Source of the DNA: CAVTWS01 sp963732655
GTDB taxonomy: Bacteria > Actinomycetota > Acidimicrobiia > Acidimicrobiales > SHLQ01
Assembly: GCA_963732655.1 (NCBI GenBank)
Contig: CAVTAI010000013.1
Coordinates: 310,001-374,000, forward strand
Reading direction: 5' to 3'
DNA: 64,000 nt
Shown here: one piece after another, positions 25,828 through 34,413 of the stretch
Layout of the letters: each line of letters opens with the position of its first letter
How positions within the stretch are numbered: position 1 is the stretch's first letter
Made by a program: the position numbers and the translations under genes
Notes under the pieces: model-generated
The model's input: only the letters and a program-made list of their open reading frames with translations
Told to the model about the DNA's origin: nothing
Databases searched by the model: none

Positions 25828-27042
25828 ATGGGTGGTGTCCTGGGTCATCGGTCGGGCCCGCTGACCGATGTCCGGGTGATCGACCTCACCCAGGCGCTGG
25901 CCGGACCGTTCTGCACGATGCTCCTCGCCGATCTCGGTGCCGACGTCATCAAGGTCGAGCCGCCGGAGGGTGATTTCACCCGGGTCGGAGGACCGTTCAC
26001 CAAGGGCGATACCGAGCGGATGTGTGGCGGCTACTTCGCCAGCGTCAATCGTTCGAAACGGTCGATCGTCCTCGATCTGAAGCAGCCGGCGGATCGTGAG
26101 ATCCTGCTCGAGCTGGTCGACGGCGCCGACGCTTTCGTGGAGAACGTCCGCCCCGGCGTGATGGATCGGCTCGACCTCTCGTACGAGACCCTGGCGGCCC
26201 GCCGGCCGTCGCTCGTCTACGGCGCGGTTCGGGGGTTCGGCGATCCGCGTACCGGTGCGAGCCCGTACATGGACTGGCCGGCGTTCGACGTGGTGGCGCA
26301 GGCGATGTCGGGCCTGGTGGCGACGACCGGCGAACCCGGCACCACCGGGACCCGCGTCGGCCCGAGCATCGGCGACATCTACCCGGCCACCCTGCTGGCC
26401 CTCGGCATCACCGCCGGGGTGCACCACGCTCGCCGCACCGGCGAGGGGCAGTTCGTCGACGTCGCCATGTACGACGCCCTCGTCGCCCTGTGCGAGGAGA
26501 CGATCTATCGCTGGAGCTATTGGGGAAAGGTCGACGAGCCGGCCGGCAACTTCCATCCGATCCACCTGCCGTTCGGCATCTACCCGACCGCCGACGGCGC
26601 CTGCGCCCTGGCCGCACCGACCACCCACTGGCCGATCCTGTGCGAGATCATGGGCCGCCCCGATCTCGTCGACGATCCGCGCACGCGAACAAACCGTGAT
26701 CGCAACGGGCACCGGGAGCTCGTGCAGGAGCTCGTCTCGTCGTGGACGGCGGCGCGAACCACCGCGGAGGTCGTGGCGACGCTCGGGGGCCGCGTCCCGG
26801 TCGGACCGGTCAATACGAACGCGGCGCTGTTCGCGGATCCCCATCTGCAGGCCCGCGACATGCTCGTCGAGATGGACACCCCGGGGGCGACCCGGCCCAC
26901 GACGTTCGTCAACACCCCGATCAAGTACACCGGCACTCCGGGCGGAGTGAGCCGGCCGGCGCCGCGGTTGGGGGAGCACACCGAGGAGATCCTGGTCGAG
27001 CTCGGCCGGGACCCCGTTCGATCGGAGGCTGTCGATGGTTGA
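25828..27042 (+). CDS. Family III CoA transferase (CaiB/BaiF type)
   Basis: A 404-residue CoA transferase moving CoA between acyl-CoA and a free carboxylate. The N-terminal VIDLTQALAGPFCTMLLADLGADVIKVE and the central VDVAMYDAL with the likely catalytic Asp are typical, as is the C-terminal LGEHTEEIL. ATG 25828 follows GGGGG by 5 nt; GTG 25825 is an alternative. It overlaps the next gene by 8 nt. Confidence 0.93.
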   Translation: MGGVLGHRSGPLTDVRVIDLTQALAGPFCTMLLADLGADVIKVEPPEGDFTRVGGPFTKGDTERMCGGYFASVNRSKRSIVLDLKQPADREILLELVDGADAFVENVRPGVMDRLDLSYETLAARRPSLVYGAVRGFGDPRTGASPYMDWPAFDVVAQAMSGLVATTGEPGTTGTRVGPSIGDIYPATLLALGITAGVHHARRTGEGQFVDVAMYDALVALCEETIYRWSYWGKVDEPAGNFHPIHLPFGIYPTADGACALAAPTTHWPILCEIMGRPDLVDDPRTRTNRDRNGHRELVQELVSSWTAARTTAEVVATLGGRVPVGPVNTNAALFADPHLQARDMLVEMDTPGATRPTTFVNTPIKYTGTPGGVSRPAPRLGEHTEEILVELGRDPVRSEAVDG

Positions 27043-27883
27043 TGCCGACCCGTCCTACCGCACGATCACCGTCGAGCCGATCGCCGGATCCCTCGGTGCG
27101 GAGATCGTCGGCGTCGACCTCGCCCACCTCGACGACGAGATGGTCGCCGAGATCCGGCAGGCGTGGCTGCGTCATCTGGTGGTGTTCTTCCGGGATCAGG
27201 ACCTGGGACCCGACCGGTTCCTGGCGTTCGCGAACCGCATCGGCGAACCGGTCGAGTACCCGTTCGTCGCCGGACTCGATGGGTATCCGAAGATCATCGC
27301 GGTGGCGAAGCTCCCGCACGAGAGGGTCAACTTCGGCGGCATCTGGCACAGCGACACCACCTATCTCGGCCGACCACCCATGGGCACGATGCTCATCGCT
27401 CGTGAGGTACCGGCGGCCGGGGGCGACACCATGTGGAGCAACATGTACGCGGCCTACGAGTCGCTGTCGCCAGGCCTCCAGCAGATGCTCGACGGCCTGC
27501 GGGCGGTGGCGAGCTCGGCCCTCGCCGACGTCTCCAAGACCCGAGAGGACCGCCTTCGCGACAGCGGCGCCGCCGCTCCGAAGGACTACGAGGCCGACCA
27601 TCCGGTGGTGCGCACCCATCCCGAGACGGGACGCAAGGCGCTCTACGTCAACGTCGCGCACACGGCCCGGTTCGTGGGCTGGACCGAGGAGGAGAGCCGG
27701 CCGCTCCTCCTGTACCTGTTCGCCCATTCGGTGCGGCCCGAGTTCACCTGCCGGTTCCGCTGGCGAGTCGGGTCGATGGCCCTATGGGACAACCGCTGCG
27801 CCATGCACAACCCGATCAACGACTACGACGGCTTCGCCCGCACGATGCATCGGATCACTTTGGCCGGCGACGTACCCGCCTGA
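27035..27883 (+). CDS. TauD/TfdA-family Fe(II)/2-oxoglutarate dioxygenase
   Basis: A 282-residue oxygenase. The iron ligands are in IWHSDTTYL (H-x-D) and the distal His in WDNRCAMHNPIND; the 2-oxoglutarate Arg lies in ARTMHRITLAGD. It resembles TauD/TfdA enzymes that hydroxylate sulfonates or aryloxyacetates with C-S or C-O cleavage. The operon with a CoA transferase and an acyl-CoA dehydrogenase suggests it starts breakdown of a carboxylic-acid ether or similar compound (inference). Confidence 0.9.
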   Translation: MVDADPSYRTITVEPIAGSLGAEIVGVDLAHLDDEMVAEIRQAWLRHLVVFFRDQDLGPDRFLAFANRIGEPVEYPFVAGLDGYPKIIAVAKLPHERVNFGGIWHSDTTYLGRPPMGTMLIAREVPAAGGDTMWSNMYAAYESLSPGLQQMLDGLRAVASSALADVSKTREDRLRDSGAAAPKDYEADHPVVRTHPETGRKALYVNVAHTARFVGWTEEESRPLLLYLFAHSVRPEFTCRFRWRVGSMALWDNRCAMHNPINDYDGFARTMHRITLAGDVPA

Positions 27884-27939
27884 GGGGGCCCGCCTGATCG
27901 CGTGGAGCAGCTGCCAGACCCGGCGATGTCGTCCACCGC

Positions 27940-28807
27940 TCTTTCGCTTCGGTCAGAATCGAAGGGTGCGGCCGGCATGTACCGGCGATCGCCGAGGCGT
28001 AGGCGGCCGGCGCCGCGAGAACGCCTGCGCGGGTGTGCTCAGGCTGTGGGGTCACGCCCGCACCCGCCGGCTCCGTCACGGTCCCGGACGCACCGAGCCA
28101 TACACGCCGGCCGCGCCCGTTACCGGGCCTGTGGCCGTACCCACGTCGTGATCCCCGCCCGGACCTACCCGCGGCGACCTGACACCGCCGAAACCGTCGG
28201 CGCTGCCCTGCTCGCAGCAGTCGAAGGTCTCGGCTACCGCCGGGTCGCCGAGCGGGTCGAGGTCCCAGCCACGACGGTTCGGGGCTGGCTCCAGCGCGCC
28301 AGAGCCAACAGTGACACGATCCGGGCCAACGCCACCATCGCCGGCCACGCCCTGGCCACGCCCTGGACCCTATGGCCGCCAAGATCGACCCGACCGGCAG
28401 TTCCCTGGGCGACATGGTCGAAGCTGTCGGACTGGCCGTCGCCGCTCACATCCGCCGGCTCGGACCCCTCTACCCGCCGTGGCAGCTCGCCGTGGCCATC
28501 ACCCGCGCCGGGATCCTCGCCCCTCACCCCCACCAACTCGCCTGGTACCCGTCAACGTGACCAACCGCCTACTTCGACGGGCCCAGACACAGATCTCCCG
28601 CAACGCTCAACGAGCACCAAACCCACCGCTTCATCCCCAACGAACGTGACGCCGCCATCCCCATCCATTCGTGATGGCCAACAGGTGCCGGCGGTTGTGC
28701 AGGTTCCACGGAGCTCCCGTCGCCGACGGCTCCGCTCCGTCGTACGCCAGGACATCGGTGCCCTTCGATCGGCGGCCTGCGACACCAATTCTGACCGAAG
28801 CGAAAGA
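27940..28807. mobile_element. 868-bp element bounded by 20-bp perfect inverted repeats
   Basis: Left end TCTTTCGCTTCGGTCAGAAT (27940-27959) and right end ATTCTGACCGAAGCGAAAGA (28788-28807) are exact reverse complements. A second, subterminal pair, ATCGAAGGG (27958-27966) and CCCTTCGAT (28761-28769), is also inverted. The interior carries a broken DUF6431-type gene and about 200 bp with no intact gene. I see no target-site duplication. It looks like a nonautonomous or decayed transposon. Confidence 0.72.
27980..28560 (+). pseudogene. Broken DUF6431-type protein with HTH motif
   Basis: Three reading frames together encode one protein: CAGVLRLWGHARTRRLRHG (frame of 28017), then CGRTHVVIPARTYPRR and VAERVEVPATTVRGWLQRAR, an HTH-like segment (about 28130-28355), then MAAKIDPTGSSLGDM to HQLAWYPST ending at 28560. 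Breaks lie near 28110 and 28370. From memory, the order of motifs matches the DUF6431 family, small proteins often linked to actinobacterial mobile DNA. No start codon is evident in the first frame. Confidence 0.65.
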
Positions 28808-28884
28808 CCTTTAGATCACTGCACTTGCCGCCATCTCGGGCGAGACCAGCGACAGTCCGCGTTGCCAGCGTGTGACCAGCGTTT

Positions 28885-28898
28885 CCTCACTGGTGAGG
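28885..28898. promoter_or_regulatory. Short inverted repeat upstream of the CoA ligase gene
   Basis: CCTCAC-TG-GTGAGG is a 6-bp inverted repeat with a 2-base centre, the size of a regulator half-site pair. It lies in the 269-bp noncoding gap (28808-29076) that otherwise shows only the longer palindrome at 28920-28953. Confidence 0.3.
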
Positions 28899-28919
28899 CC
28901 GACTCAGCCGGCAGTTGTC

Positions 28920-28953
28920 CACAGGAGGCGTTACCGCGGAAACGCCTCCTGTG
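28920..28953. promoter_or_regulatory. Perfect 13-bp inverted repeat with 8-nt loop
   Basis: CACAGGAGGCGTT (28920-28932), loop ACCGCGGA, then AACGCCTCCTGTG (28941-28953), a flawless 13-bp stem. No T-run follows on either strand, so it is not a classical terminator. It may be an operator, an attenuator for the gene at 29077, or the end of another small element. Confidence 0.6.
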
Positions 28954-29076
28954 ACGATGGTCACGGCCAGCCGGTGTCGCCGAACGCGTCCGACGAGTCT
29001 GCTGCGGATCGAGAACAGGATTATCATCCGAGGGCAATCGCATTGACGACAGGCGCGTGTAGGAAGGAATGTCCCT

Positions 29077-30654
29077 TTGGTCGAGCCGGCAGCCTGGTCC
29101 AGCATCCCCGCCATGGCGCTCGATAGCGCCGCGCGTTTCGGAACCGCAGAGGCGGTGGTGCAGGGCGACACCCGAGTGAGCTTCGTCGAGCTCAGCGAAC
29201 GGTTCCGGCGGGCGGGCGCGGCGATGATCGCTGCCGGCATCGAACCGGGCGACCGGGTGGCGATCTGGGCGCCCAACTCCATCGAATGGGAAGTGGCCGC
29301 GATCGGTCTGCAGGCGGCCGGCGCGGCGCTGGTCCCGATCAACACCCGCTTCAAGGGCGAGGAGGCGTCGTACATCCTCGAACGAAGCGGCGCGAAGCTG
29401 CTCTGCACGGTCACCGGTTTCCTCGACATCGACCCTGTCGGTATGTTGGCCAGAGCCGACCGTGAGCTCCCGGAGTTGGAGAGCATCGTGATCCTCGGCG
29501 GCGAAACGCCCGAGGGGTGCACGTCGTGGGCCGACTTCGTGGCGGCCGGCCAGCACGTGGCCGATGCCCAGGTCGACGAGCGCGTGGCGTCGATCGGGCC
29601 CGACGACACCTGCGACATCTTGTTCACCTCGGGCACCACGGGTCGACCCAAAGGCGTCATCATGCGCCACGGCCAGACCCTGCAGTTCTCGGCCGGGTGG
29701 TGCGTCTTCGCGGGCCTGCGGGCCGGTGACCGCTACCTCGTGGTCAACCCGTACTTCCACATGTTCGGCTACAAGTCCGGCTGGATGGCCTGCCTCATCG
29801 CCGGCGCCACGGTGCTTCCGGCGCCCGTGTTCGACGTCGACGCCGTGCTGGCGCTCGTGGAGCGGGAGAAGGTCACCTTCCTGCCCGGAGCACCGACCAT
29901 CTACCAGACGATCCTCGAACATCCGAGCCTCCCCCGACACGACATCTCGTCGCTGCGAGTCGCCGTCACCGGCGCCGCCGACATCCCCGTCGAGCTCATC
30001 CGCCGCATGGCCGAGGAGCTGCCGTTCCAATCCATCGTCACCGGCTACGGGCTCACCGAAGGAGCGACGCTCACCGGCAGCCAGCCCGGCGACAGCTTCG
30101 AGACCATCGCCGGCACGGCCGGACGAGCCATGGACGGGCTCGAGGTGCGCGTGGTCGGACCCGATGACACCGAGTTGCCACATGGCGAACCGGGCGAGGT
30201 GGTGGCGCGGGGCTACAGCATCATGAGCGAGTACTTCGACGACGCGGCGGCCACCCGGGAGGCGCTCGACGAGGACGGCTGGCTCCACACCGGCGACCTG
30301 GGAGCCATGGACGAGCGCGGGTACCTGCGCATCGTCGGGCGGCTCAAGGACATGTTCATCGTCGGCGGATTCAACGCCTATCCCGCCGAGATCGAGAACA
30401 CGCTGATGACCCACCCGGGGATCGCCCAGGTGGCGGTGATCGGTATCCCCGACGAACGGATGGGAGAGGTGGGCCTGGCGTTCTGTGTCGCCCGAGCCGG
30501 CTCCCTGCTCGACCCCGACGAGGTCATGGCCTGGAGCCGGGAGCGCATGGCCAACTACAAGGTGCCGCGCCGGGTCGAGGTGCTCGACGAGTTGCCCATC
30601 AACGCCACCGGCAAGGTGGTGAAGGACCAGCTGCGAGCTCGGGTGACCTCATGA
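29077..30654 (+). CDS. AMP-dependent acyl-CoA synthetase (FadD3-like)
   Basis: A 525-residue ANL ligase. The P-loop is LFTSGTTGRPKGVIM, followed by GYGLTEGATLTGSQPGD, LHTGDLG, GRLKDMFIVGGFNAYPAEIE, and the catalytic Lys in PINATGKVVKDQL. It resembles ligases for cyclic or steroid-derived propionates, but the substrate is not provable. TTG 29077 is 9 nt after AGGAAGG. An ATG at 29069 is out of frame and too close to that site, and ATG 29113 lacks one. It overlaps the next gene by 4 nt, heading a coupled set to 32095. Confidence 0.88.
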   Translation: MVEPAAWSSIPAMALDSAARFGTAEAVVQGDTRVSFVELSERFRRAGAAMIAAGIEPGDRVAIWAPNSIEWEVAAIGLQAAGAALVPINTRFKGEEASYILERSGAKLLCTVTGFLDIDPVGMLARADRELPELESIVILGGETPEGCTSWADFVAAGQHVADAQVDERVASIGPDDTCDILFTSGTTGRPKGVIMRHGQTLQFSAGWCVFAGLRAGDRYLVVNPYFHMFGYKSGWMACLIAGATVLPAPVFDVDAVLALVEREKVTFLPGAPTIYQTILEHPSLPRHDISSLRVAVTGAADIPVELIRRMAEELPFQSIVTGYGLTEGATLTGSQPGDSFETIAGTAGRAMDGLEVRVVGPDDTELPHGEPGEVVARGYSIMSEYFDDAAATREALDEDGWLHTGDLGAMDERGYLRIVGRLKDMFIVGGFNAYPAEIENTLMTHPGIAQVAVIGIPDERMGEVGLAFCVARAGSLLDPDEVMAWSRERMANYKVPRRVEVLDELPINATGKVVKDQLRARVTS

Positions 30655-31478
30655 GCTTGACCGCCGAGCGGCTGAGCTCCACGGTCGCCGCCCAGGTGCA
30701 TGGCGCCGATGTCGCCACGCTGCTCCACGATCCCCTGGTTCCGTCGTGGGTGCTCGCGGCGTTGGAGACCCACGGCGCCCTCATCTTCCGCGGGCTGCAC
30801 CTCGATGACACCGCTCAGGTGGCGTTCAGCAAACGGCTCGGGCGAGTCGAGGTCTTCGGCAAGGGCGACCATCCCGAGATCTTCGTCGTGACCCTCGATC
30901 CGGCCAAGAGCCGTTCGGCGGCGTACCTCAAGGGTACGTTCGACTGGCACATCGACGGCATGACCGAAGACATCCCGATCATGGCCACCCTGCTCAGCGC
31001 CCGAGGGGTCGCCGCCGAGGGCGGGGAGACCGAGTTCGCCAGCAGCTACATGGCGTTCGAGGACCTGACCGATGAGGAGAAGGAGCGGCTCCTCCAGGTT
31101 CGTGTGGTGCACTCCTTCGAGGCGGCTCAGTTGCTGCACCGGCCCGACCCGTCGCCGGAGGAGAGGGCGATGTGGCGTCAGCGGGCTCCCAAGGAGCACC
31201 CCCTCGTGTGGACGCACGACTCGGGCCGCCGGTCCCTCGTCGTGGGGGCTACCACCGATCACGTAGTGGGCATGGAGCCGGCGGAGAGCCGGGCGTTCCT
31301 CGACGACCTCGTCATCCGTTCGACCCGTCCCGAGCGCGTGTACCGCCACCATTGGGAGGTCGGTGACCTCGTCATCTGGGACAACCGCGGGGTGCTCCAT
31401 CGAGCGCTCCCGTACGACCCCGCCTCCGAGCGGGACATGCACCGCACCACCCTCTACGGCAACGAGGCCATCCGATGA
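30651..31478 (+). CDS. TauD/TfdA-family dioxygenase
   Basis: A 275-residue Fe(II)/2-oxoglutarate oxygenase with H-x-D in FDWHIDGMT, the distal His in RGVLHRALPYD and the Arg in MHRTTLYG. It is the second such enzyme within 4 kb (the other is at 27035) but is clearly divergent from it. ATGA overlaps on both sides place it in one operon with the CoA ligase and the carboxymuconolactone-decarboxylase-like gene. Confidence 0.9.
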   Translation: MSLTAERLSSTVAAQVHGADVATLLHDPLVPSWVLAALETHGALIFRGLHLDDTAQVAFSKRLGRVEVFGKGDHPEIFVVTLDPAKSRSAAYLKGTFDWHIDGMTEDIPIMATLLSARGVAAEGGETEFASSYMAFEDLTDEEKERLLQVRVVHSFEAAQLLHRPDPSPEERAMWRQRAPKEHPLVWTHDSGRRSLVVGATTDHVVGMEPAESRAFLDDLVIRSTRPERVYRHHWEVGDLVIWDNRGVLHRALPYDPASERDMHRTTLYGNEAIR

Positions 31479-32095
31479 CCGTCCCACCCCGCGTCCCGCC
31501 CTTGCCGCCGCGGGAGTGGCCGCCGGAGATGCGGCAGGCCTTGGCCCCGTTGCGGCCCGAGAACCCGCGCCGGCCCCTGCCCCCCCGGGACGACGCCCGC
31601 CCGAAGGGACTTGCCGTACTCGGGATGCTCGCCCACCACCCCGAGCTGACCCATGCGTGGAACGTGTTCAACGGCCATGTGCTGTTCGCCTCGACGATCG
31701 AGCCTCGGGAGCGCGAGCTGCTCGTGCTGCGGACCGCCGCGGTCCGAGGGGCTTCCTACGAATGGGCTCAGCACGTCGTGCAGGGGGCCGATGCCGGCCT
31801 GTCGGCCGACGAGGTGGCGCGGGTGATCGTCGGCCCGGACGCTCTGGGGTGGGACGCGCTCGACCGGGCGTTGCTGGTGGCCGTCGATGAGCTCATCGCT
31901 GACGCCCGGATCGGCGATGCCACGTGGGCGACGCTGTCGGCCGCGTTCGACACCCGCCAGATGATGGACATCATCTTCACGGTCGGCGCCTACGAGCTCC
32001 TGGCCATGATGATGCGCACCGCCGGGATCCAGCTCGATGACGACCTGCGCGCCTACGTCGCCCGAGACGGTCTGGGTCCCCTCCTCGAGGACTGA
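31475..32095 (+). CDS. Carboxymuconolactone decarboxylase/AhpD-family protein
   Basis: A 206-residue protein with the CMD-fold core TIEPRERELLVLRTAAV followed by YEWAQHVVQGADAG. The AhpD CxxC is absent, so peroxiredoxin-reductase activity is unlikely. A lactone-ring or redox role in the pathway of the neighbouring oxygenase is possible. The N-terminal 50 residues are Pro/Arg-rich. It is the last gene of the coupled group; a hairpin follows. Confidence 0.8.
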   Translation: MTVPPRVPPLPPREWPPEMRQALAPLRPENPRRPLPPRDDARPKGLAVLGMLAHHPELTHAWNVFNGHVLFASTIEPRERELLVLRTAAVRGASYEWAQHVVQGADAGLSADEVARVIVGPDALGWDALDRALLVAVDELIADARIGDATWATLSAAFDTRQMMDIIFTVGAYELLAMMMRTAGIQLDDDLRAYVARDGLGPLLED

Positions 32096-32100
32096 AGCAC

Positions 32101-32116
32101 GGCCCGAGATCGGGCC
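32101..32116 (+). terminator. Candidate hairpin terminator after the CMD-like gene
   Basis: GGCCCG-AGAT-CGGGCC forms a 6-bp stem with a tetraloop six bases after the stop. It is followed by AGAACGTTCT (32119-32128, a perfect 10-bp palindrome) and a mixed T/C stretch. The tail is weak for an intrinsic terminator. The AT-rich TATTAGTGATATC just downstream may be the promoter of the Rieske gene. Confidence 0.4.
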
Positions 32117-32186
32117 CGAGAACGTTCTTCTCAATTCTGACTATTAGTGATATCGTCGTCGCCGTCGTCGGAGCAAGGGGTCTTTC

Positions 32187-33461
32187 ATGGCGCATTTTCC
32201 CAAACCCGAAGCGGGCAGCTGGACCGAGCACTTCGGTGTCGGCACCGCGCCCGTCTCCTACCAGGACTCGATCTCCCCGGAGTTCTACGAGCTCGAACGC
32301 AAGGCGATCTTCGCCAAGACCTGGCTCAACGTCGGCCGGGTGGAGCGGCTGCCGCGGGTCGGGAACTACTTCACCAAGGAGATCCAGGCCGCCGGCACCT
32401 CGGTGATCGTGGTGCGCTCCTCGGCGACCGAGATCAAGGCGTACCACAACGTCTGCCGCCACCGGGGCAACAAGCTGGTGTGGCAGGACTTCCCGCGGGA
32501 GGAGACCAGCGGCACCTGCCGCCAGTTCACCTGCAAGTACCACGGATGGCGGTACAACCTCGACGGCGATCTCACGTTCATCCAGCAGGAGTCGGAGTTC
32601 TTCGACGTCGACAAGGCCGACTTCCCGCTCGTGTCGGTCCAACTCGAGGTGTGGGAAGGGTTCATCTTCGTGAACCTCGACCCCGAGAACACGACATCGG
32701 CGCGGGACTTCCTCGGTAAGTACGGCCGAGATCTCGCCGGTTACCCCTTCGATCAGATGACCCAGTCGGTCACCTACCGGGCCACCATCGGGGCCAACTG
32801 GAAGCTGTTCATCGACGCCTTCATGGAGTTCTACCACGCCCCGGTTCTGCACGTCCGCCAAGCGGTGGCGGAGGAGGCGGAGAAGCTCCAAAGCTACGGC
32901 TACGAGGCGCTGCACTACGACATCGACGGCCCCCACGAGATGGTTTCGTCGTGGGGCGGCATGTCGCCCCCGAAGGACCTCTCCATGGTCAAGCCCATCG
33001 AACGCATCCTGCGGTCCGGCCTGTTCGGACCGTGGGACGCCCCCGATGTCGGGCCGCTACCCGAGGGTGTGAACCCGGCCCGATCGAAGGTGTGGGGCGA
33101 GGATTCGTTCCTCCTGTTCCCCAACTTCATGCTCTTGATCTGGAAGCCGAACTGGTACCTCACGTACCACTACTGGCCGACCGCCTACAACAGTCACGTC
33201 TTCGAGTGCACCCTCTACTTCGTGCCGCCGAAGACCGCCCGAGAGCGTCTGGCGCAAGAGATCGCGGCCTCGTCGTTCAAGGAATACGGCCTCCAGGACG
33301 GCAACACGCTCGAAGCCACCCAGATTATGCTCGAATCGCGTGTGGTCGACGGCTTCCCGCTGTGCGACCAGGAGGTCATGATCCGTCACCTCCACAACGT
33401 CGTACGTGAACGGGTGTCCGAGTACCAGAAGGCGCAATCGGAGACGGCGGTGTCCATATGA
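32187..33461 (+). CDS. Rieske non-heme iron oxygenase, large (alpha) subunit
   Basis: A 424-residue ring-hydroxylating oxygenase alpha subunit. The Rieske [2Fe-2S] ligands are C90-x-H92 and C116-x2-H119 (CKYHGW); the 23-residue spacer is longer than the usual 15-17. The mononuclear iron site is EFYHAPVLH (E214, H217, H222). No ferredoxin or reductase is adjacent, so electrons must come from partners encoded elsewhere. ATG 32187 lies 91 nt after the CMD-like gene. The next small gene overlaps by 4 nt. Confidence 0.92.
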   Translation: MAHFPKPEAGSWTEHFGVGTAPVSYQDSISPEFYELERKAIFAKTWLNVGRVERLPRVGNYFTKEIQAAGTSVIVVRSSATEIKAYHNVCRHRGNKLVWQDFPREETSGTCRQFTCKYHGWRYNLDGDLTFIQQESEFFDVDKADFPLVSVQLEVWEGFIFVNLDPENTTSARDFLGKYGRDLAGYPFDQMTQSVTYRATIGANWKLFIDAFMEFYHAPVLHVRQAVAEEAEKLQSYGYEALHYDIDGPHEMVSSWGGMSPPKDLSMVKPIERILRSGLFGPWDAPDVGPLPEGVNPARSKVWGEDSFLLFPNFMLLIWKPNWYLTYHYWPTAYNSHVFECTLYFVPPKTARERLAQEIAASSFKEYGLQDGNTLEATQIMLESRVVDGFPLCDQEVMIRHLHNVVRERVSEYQKAQSETAVSI

Positions 33462-33796
33462 CCACCACGACGACCGTCCTCCCAGGCGACTTCAGCGACC
33501 TCGAACCCTTCGCCGGCTGGGCCCTGGCCACCGAGCCACAGCGTTGGGACAAACGCATGTCCAGCACCATGGACCAGATGCAGGACTTCTACGACACTGC
33601 CATGGCCCGGCTCGAAGACGGCATGGCCTACATCGATCGGTTCGACCTCACCGACCTTCCCGACGACGCCCAGCACCTCCTGTGGCTGTTCTGCTCGCTG
33701 GTCACCGTGTCGTTCCCCATCGAAGCGTGGCGCCAACCAAACGTGCCCGACGCCGGCGCCTCGACCATCGACTGCATCTCCGAGTTCCCGTACTGA
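33458..33796 (+). CDS. Small protein coupled to the Rieske oxygenase, function unknown
   Basis: A 112-residue, mostly helical acidic protein that I do not recognise with certainty. Residues 20-80 are rich in Trp, Met and Asp (GWALATEPQRWDKRMSST, LPDDAQHLLWLF), with no signal peptide or cofactor motif. ATG 33458 overlaps the oxygenase stop by 4 nt, so it is probably made in proportion with it. A small accessory or beta-like subunit is the simplest guess. The 3' end is convergent with a gene fragment. Confidence 0.7.
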   Translation: MTTTTTVLPGDFSDLEPFAGWALATEPQRWDKRMSSTMDQMQDFYDTAMARLEDGMAYIDRFDLTDLPDDAQHLLWLFCSLVTVSFPIEAWRQPNVPDAGASTIDCISEFPY

Positions 33797-33828
33797 CCCT
33801 CCAGCTCTCCGGCGAACCCGGGGGTTGG

Positions 33829-34290
33829 TCAGAGGATCGCGCCTGCCGCCTTGAGGGCGACATTCTCGTCCCAGCTCCGGCCCATCTCGAGCAGGATCTC
33901 CTCGGTGTGCTCGCCGTGGTCGGGAGCCCGCGACAAGGTGGTCGGTTGCTCGTCGACCCGGGCCGGGCTCATCACCATCGGGCACGTTCGCTCAGCCCCC
34001 TGAACCTCGGTGACGTAGCCGTTGGCCACCGCTTGAGGATCGACGGCGGCCTCGGCCGCAGTCTGGACGAGTGACCACGGGGTCGTCATCTGCGTCAGCA
34101 CCGGCAACCACTCGGCGAGGGTCGGGTTGGTCAGCTTTGCGTGGCGGAAGCGGGGGATGTTGTCCACGTCGTACAGCTGGCGAGGCGGCATGGCCGATGC
34201 CGGTGCGGGCCCAGAAGTCGGTGTGGTCGTATCCGCCGGCCTCCCGCTCGGGACCGTCTTCACCGTCAAACCGGGTCTGGTCGGTGCGCC
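33829..34290 (-). pseudogene. CaiB/BaiF CoA-transferase remnant with internal deletion
   Basis: The last 115 or so residues of a CoA transferase remain in frame (RQLYDVDNIPRFRHAKLTNP to HGEHTEEILLEMGRSW). In another frame at about 34190-34290 the sequence reads PEREAGGYDHTDFWARTG, a segment normally some 150 residues earlier in these enzymes. The two parts meet near 34190, so an internal stretch and the N-terminus are gone. It is a deletion remnant or an assembly collapse. Confidence 0.75.
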
Positions 34291-34413
34291 GGTTCGATCA
34301 AGTGATCGTCAGCCGAATTGATGCGAGCGTCGTTTGGGAGCACGTGTCACCTCGCGGCATGATCGTCGTTGGTGCGACCATAGGCGCCGGGAGCAGACGG
34401 GGAGAAGGACGGC

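Noticed and set aside
24607..26979. A 790-codon open frame on the minus strand opposite the dehydrogenase and CoA transferase genes.
   Set aside because: It lies exactly antisense to two well-recognised genes, has no family resemblance and is Arg/Gly/Asp-rich low-complexity, the usual shadow in GC-rich DNA.
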